Position numbers and translations under genes: made by a program. From assembly GCF_004122115.1 (NCBI RefSeq), contig NZ_SBKP01000003.1:186001-250000 (forward strand): 64,000 nucleotides of DNA. The letters are read 5' to 3'. The notes beneath the pieces are model-generated. The model was not told the origin of the DNA. It saw only the letters and a program-made list of their open reading frames with translations, and did no database searches. Below are positions 63,383 to 64,000 of this stretch, one piece after another. This DNA is from Sphingobium fluviale (GTDB lineage Bacteria > Pseudomonadota > Alphaproteobacteria > Sphingomonadales > Sphingomonadaceae). Position 1 is the first letter of the stretch; each line of letters starts with the position of its first letter.

Positions 63383-64000
63383 CATCCGTTCCGCGCATCA
63401 GCGTCGTCGTCCCGCATTATAACGATCTTGAGAGGCTGGATCGCTGCCTCGGCGCGCTTTGCGCACAGACGATGCCGCGCGACGCCTATGAGATCATCGT
63501 GGCGGACAACAACTCTCCCTGCGGCATCGCGGCAGTGGAGCAGGTGGTGGCAGGGCGTGCGCGGATCGTTACTGCGATGACGCCGGGCGCTGGTCCGGCG
63601 CGCAATGCCGGGGCCGAAGCGGCAGGGGGAGAAATCCTCGCCTTTACGGATAGCGACTGCGTGCCTGACGCCGCATGGCTGGAGCGCGGCGTTGCAGCGC
63701 TGGGGCGGGGTGGCGATTTCATCGGCGGCGGCATGAAGGTGTTGGTGCCCGGTGGGCGGCCAATGAGCGGCGCGGAGGCCTTTGAAACCGTATTCGCCTT
63801 TGACAATGAACGCTATGTCAAGCGGCTGCACTTTACCGTAACCGCCAATCTCTTTTGCCCGCGCGCCCTGTTTTTGAAGGTCGGCCCATTCCGAACAGCG
63901 GTGTCCGAAGACAATGAATGGTGCTGGCGCGCACGCGCGATGGGCTTTTCCATCGGCTATGCGGCGGACGCGATCGTCGGCCATCCGGCGCGGGCGGACT
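63379..64000 (+). CDS. Glycosyltransferase family 2, cut by the window edge
   Basis: 207 codons are present. The GT-A domain opens [15 protein letters not shown] (about 6-20), has G-P-A-R-N-A-G-A-E and the metal motif [11 protein letters not shown] (about 91-101), then T-A-N-L-F-C-P-R and S-E-D-N-E-W-C-W-R as acceptor-side E-D motif. It is an inverting transferase coupled to the acetyltransferase. The C-terminal end lies outside the window. Confidence 0.88.
   Translation, partial: MTSVPRISVVVPHYNDLERLDRCLGALCAQTMPRDAYEIIVADNNSPCGIAAVEQVVAGRARIVTAMTPGAGPARNAGAEAAGGEILAFTDSDCVPDAAWLERGVAALGRGGDFIGGGMKVLVPGGRPMSGAEAFETVFAFDNERYVKRLHFTVTANLFCPRALFLKVGPFRTAVSEDNEWCWRARAMGFSIGYAADAIVGHPARAD

Noticed and set aside
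63307-63984. A 225-codon leftward frame at the right end
   Set aside because: It lies opposite the GT2 gene, whose motifs and ATGA coupling are clear.

Overview
The window is a GC-rich chromosomal segment of an alphaproteobacterium, most likely a member of the Sphingomonadales. The evidence is the high-GC codon use, a phosphatase of the Sphingomonas SPAP/PafA type, a small protein resembling the XrtV-sorting accessory family, and a layout recalling sphingan (gellan-type) exopolysaccharide loci: Wzy-like polymerase, Wzc-like kinase, outer-membrane barrel, WbaP-like starter transferase, a type I secretion ABC protein next to rmlACDB. Genus cannot be fixed from the sequence. Most genes are packed head to tail with ATGA or GTGA stop/start overlaps, so long polycistronic operons are expected.

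Layout. (1) 1-4824, minus strand: a TpsB/ShlB outer-membrane protein, an ExbB-type proton channel with a large DUF2341+LamG periplasmic domain, ExbD, a TonB-like protein and the start of another exported protein; this looks like an energised outer-membrane export system. (2) 4897-6096: an intact reading frame derived from an IS66 transposase that has lost catalytic residues. (3) 6413-26863: surface-polysaccharide block with two acyltransferases, glycosyltransferases, four sulfotransferase-like proteins, a periplasmic glycosidase, a Wzx flippase, a DUF707 protein, a Wzy-like polymerase, a Wzc-type BY-kinase, an outer-membrane barrel and an NTP_transf_5 protein, followed by a prepilin peptidase (26856-27617). 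(4) 27683-33332: a phosphate-starvation module with alkaline phosphatase, PlcP phospholipase, Agt lipid glycosyltransferase and, convergently, BtaA and BtaB for betaine lipid. Good Pho-box candidates precede plcP and btaA. (5) 33465-38498: two divergent RTX calcium-binding protein genes separated by an AT-rich spacer. (6) 38710-40427: a decayed IS3-family element, a C-terminal tyrosine-recombinase fragment and tRNA-Thr(UGU), the scar of an integrated element. (7) 40659-42962: ahpC-ahpF peroxide defence. (8) 42905-64000: a second polysaccharide block with KpsS/KpsC-like transferases, a PhyH dioxygenase, a WbaP-like initiating transferase, methyltransferases, two flippase-like proteins, glycosyltransferases, a PMT-like membrane protein, a type I secretion ABC ATPase, rmlA-rmlC-rmlD-rmlB for dTDP-L-rhamnose, a small XrtV-associated protein, an AAA/STAND ATPase, a left-handed beta-helix acetyltransferase and a truncated family 2 glycosyltransferase.

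Together the genes describe a cell that makes a rhamnose-containing, probably acetylated and possibly sulfated surface polysaccharide by a Wzx/Wzy route, secretes RTX proteins, and swaps phospholipids for glyco- and betaine lipids when phosphate is scarce. No OPX/Wza gene, HlyD-type adaptor, KpsMTED transporter or exosortase is visible here, so those partners must lie elsewhere if the systems are complete.
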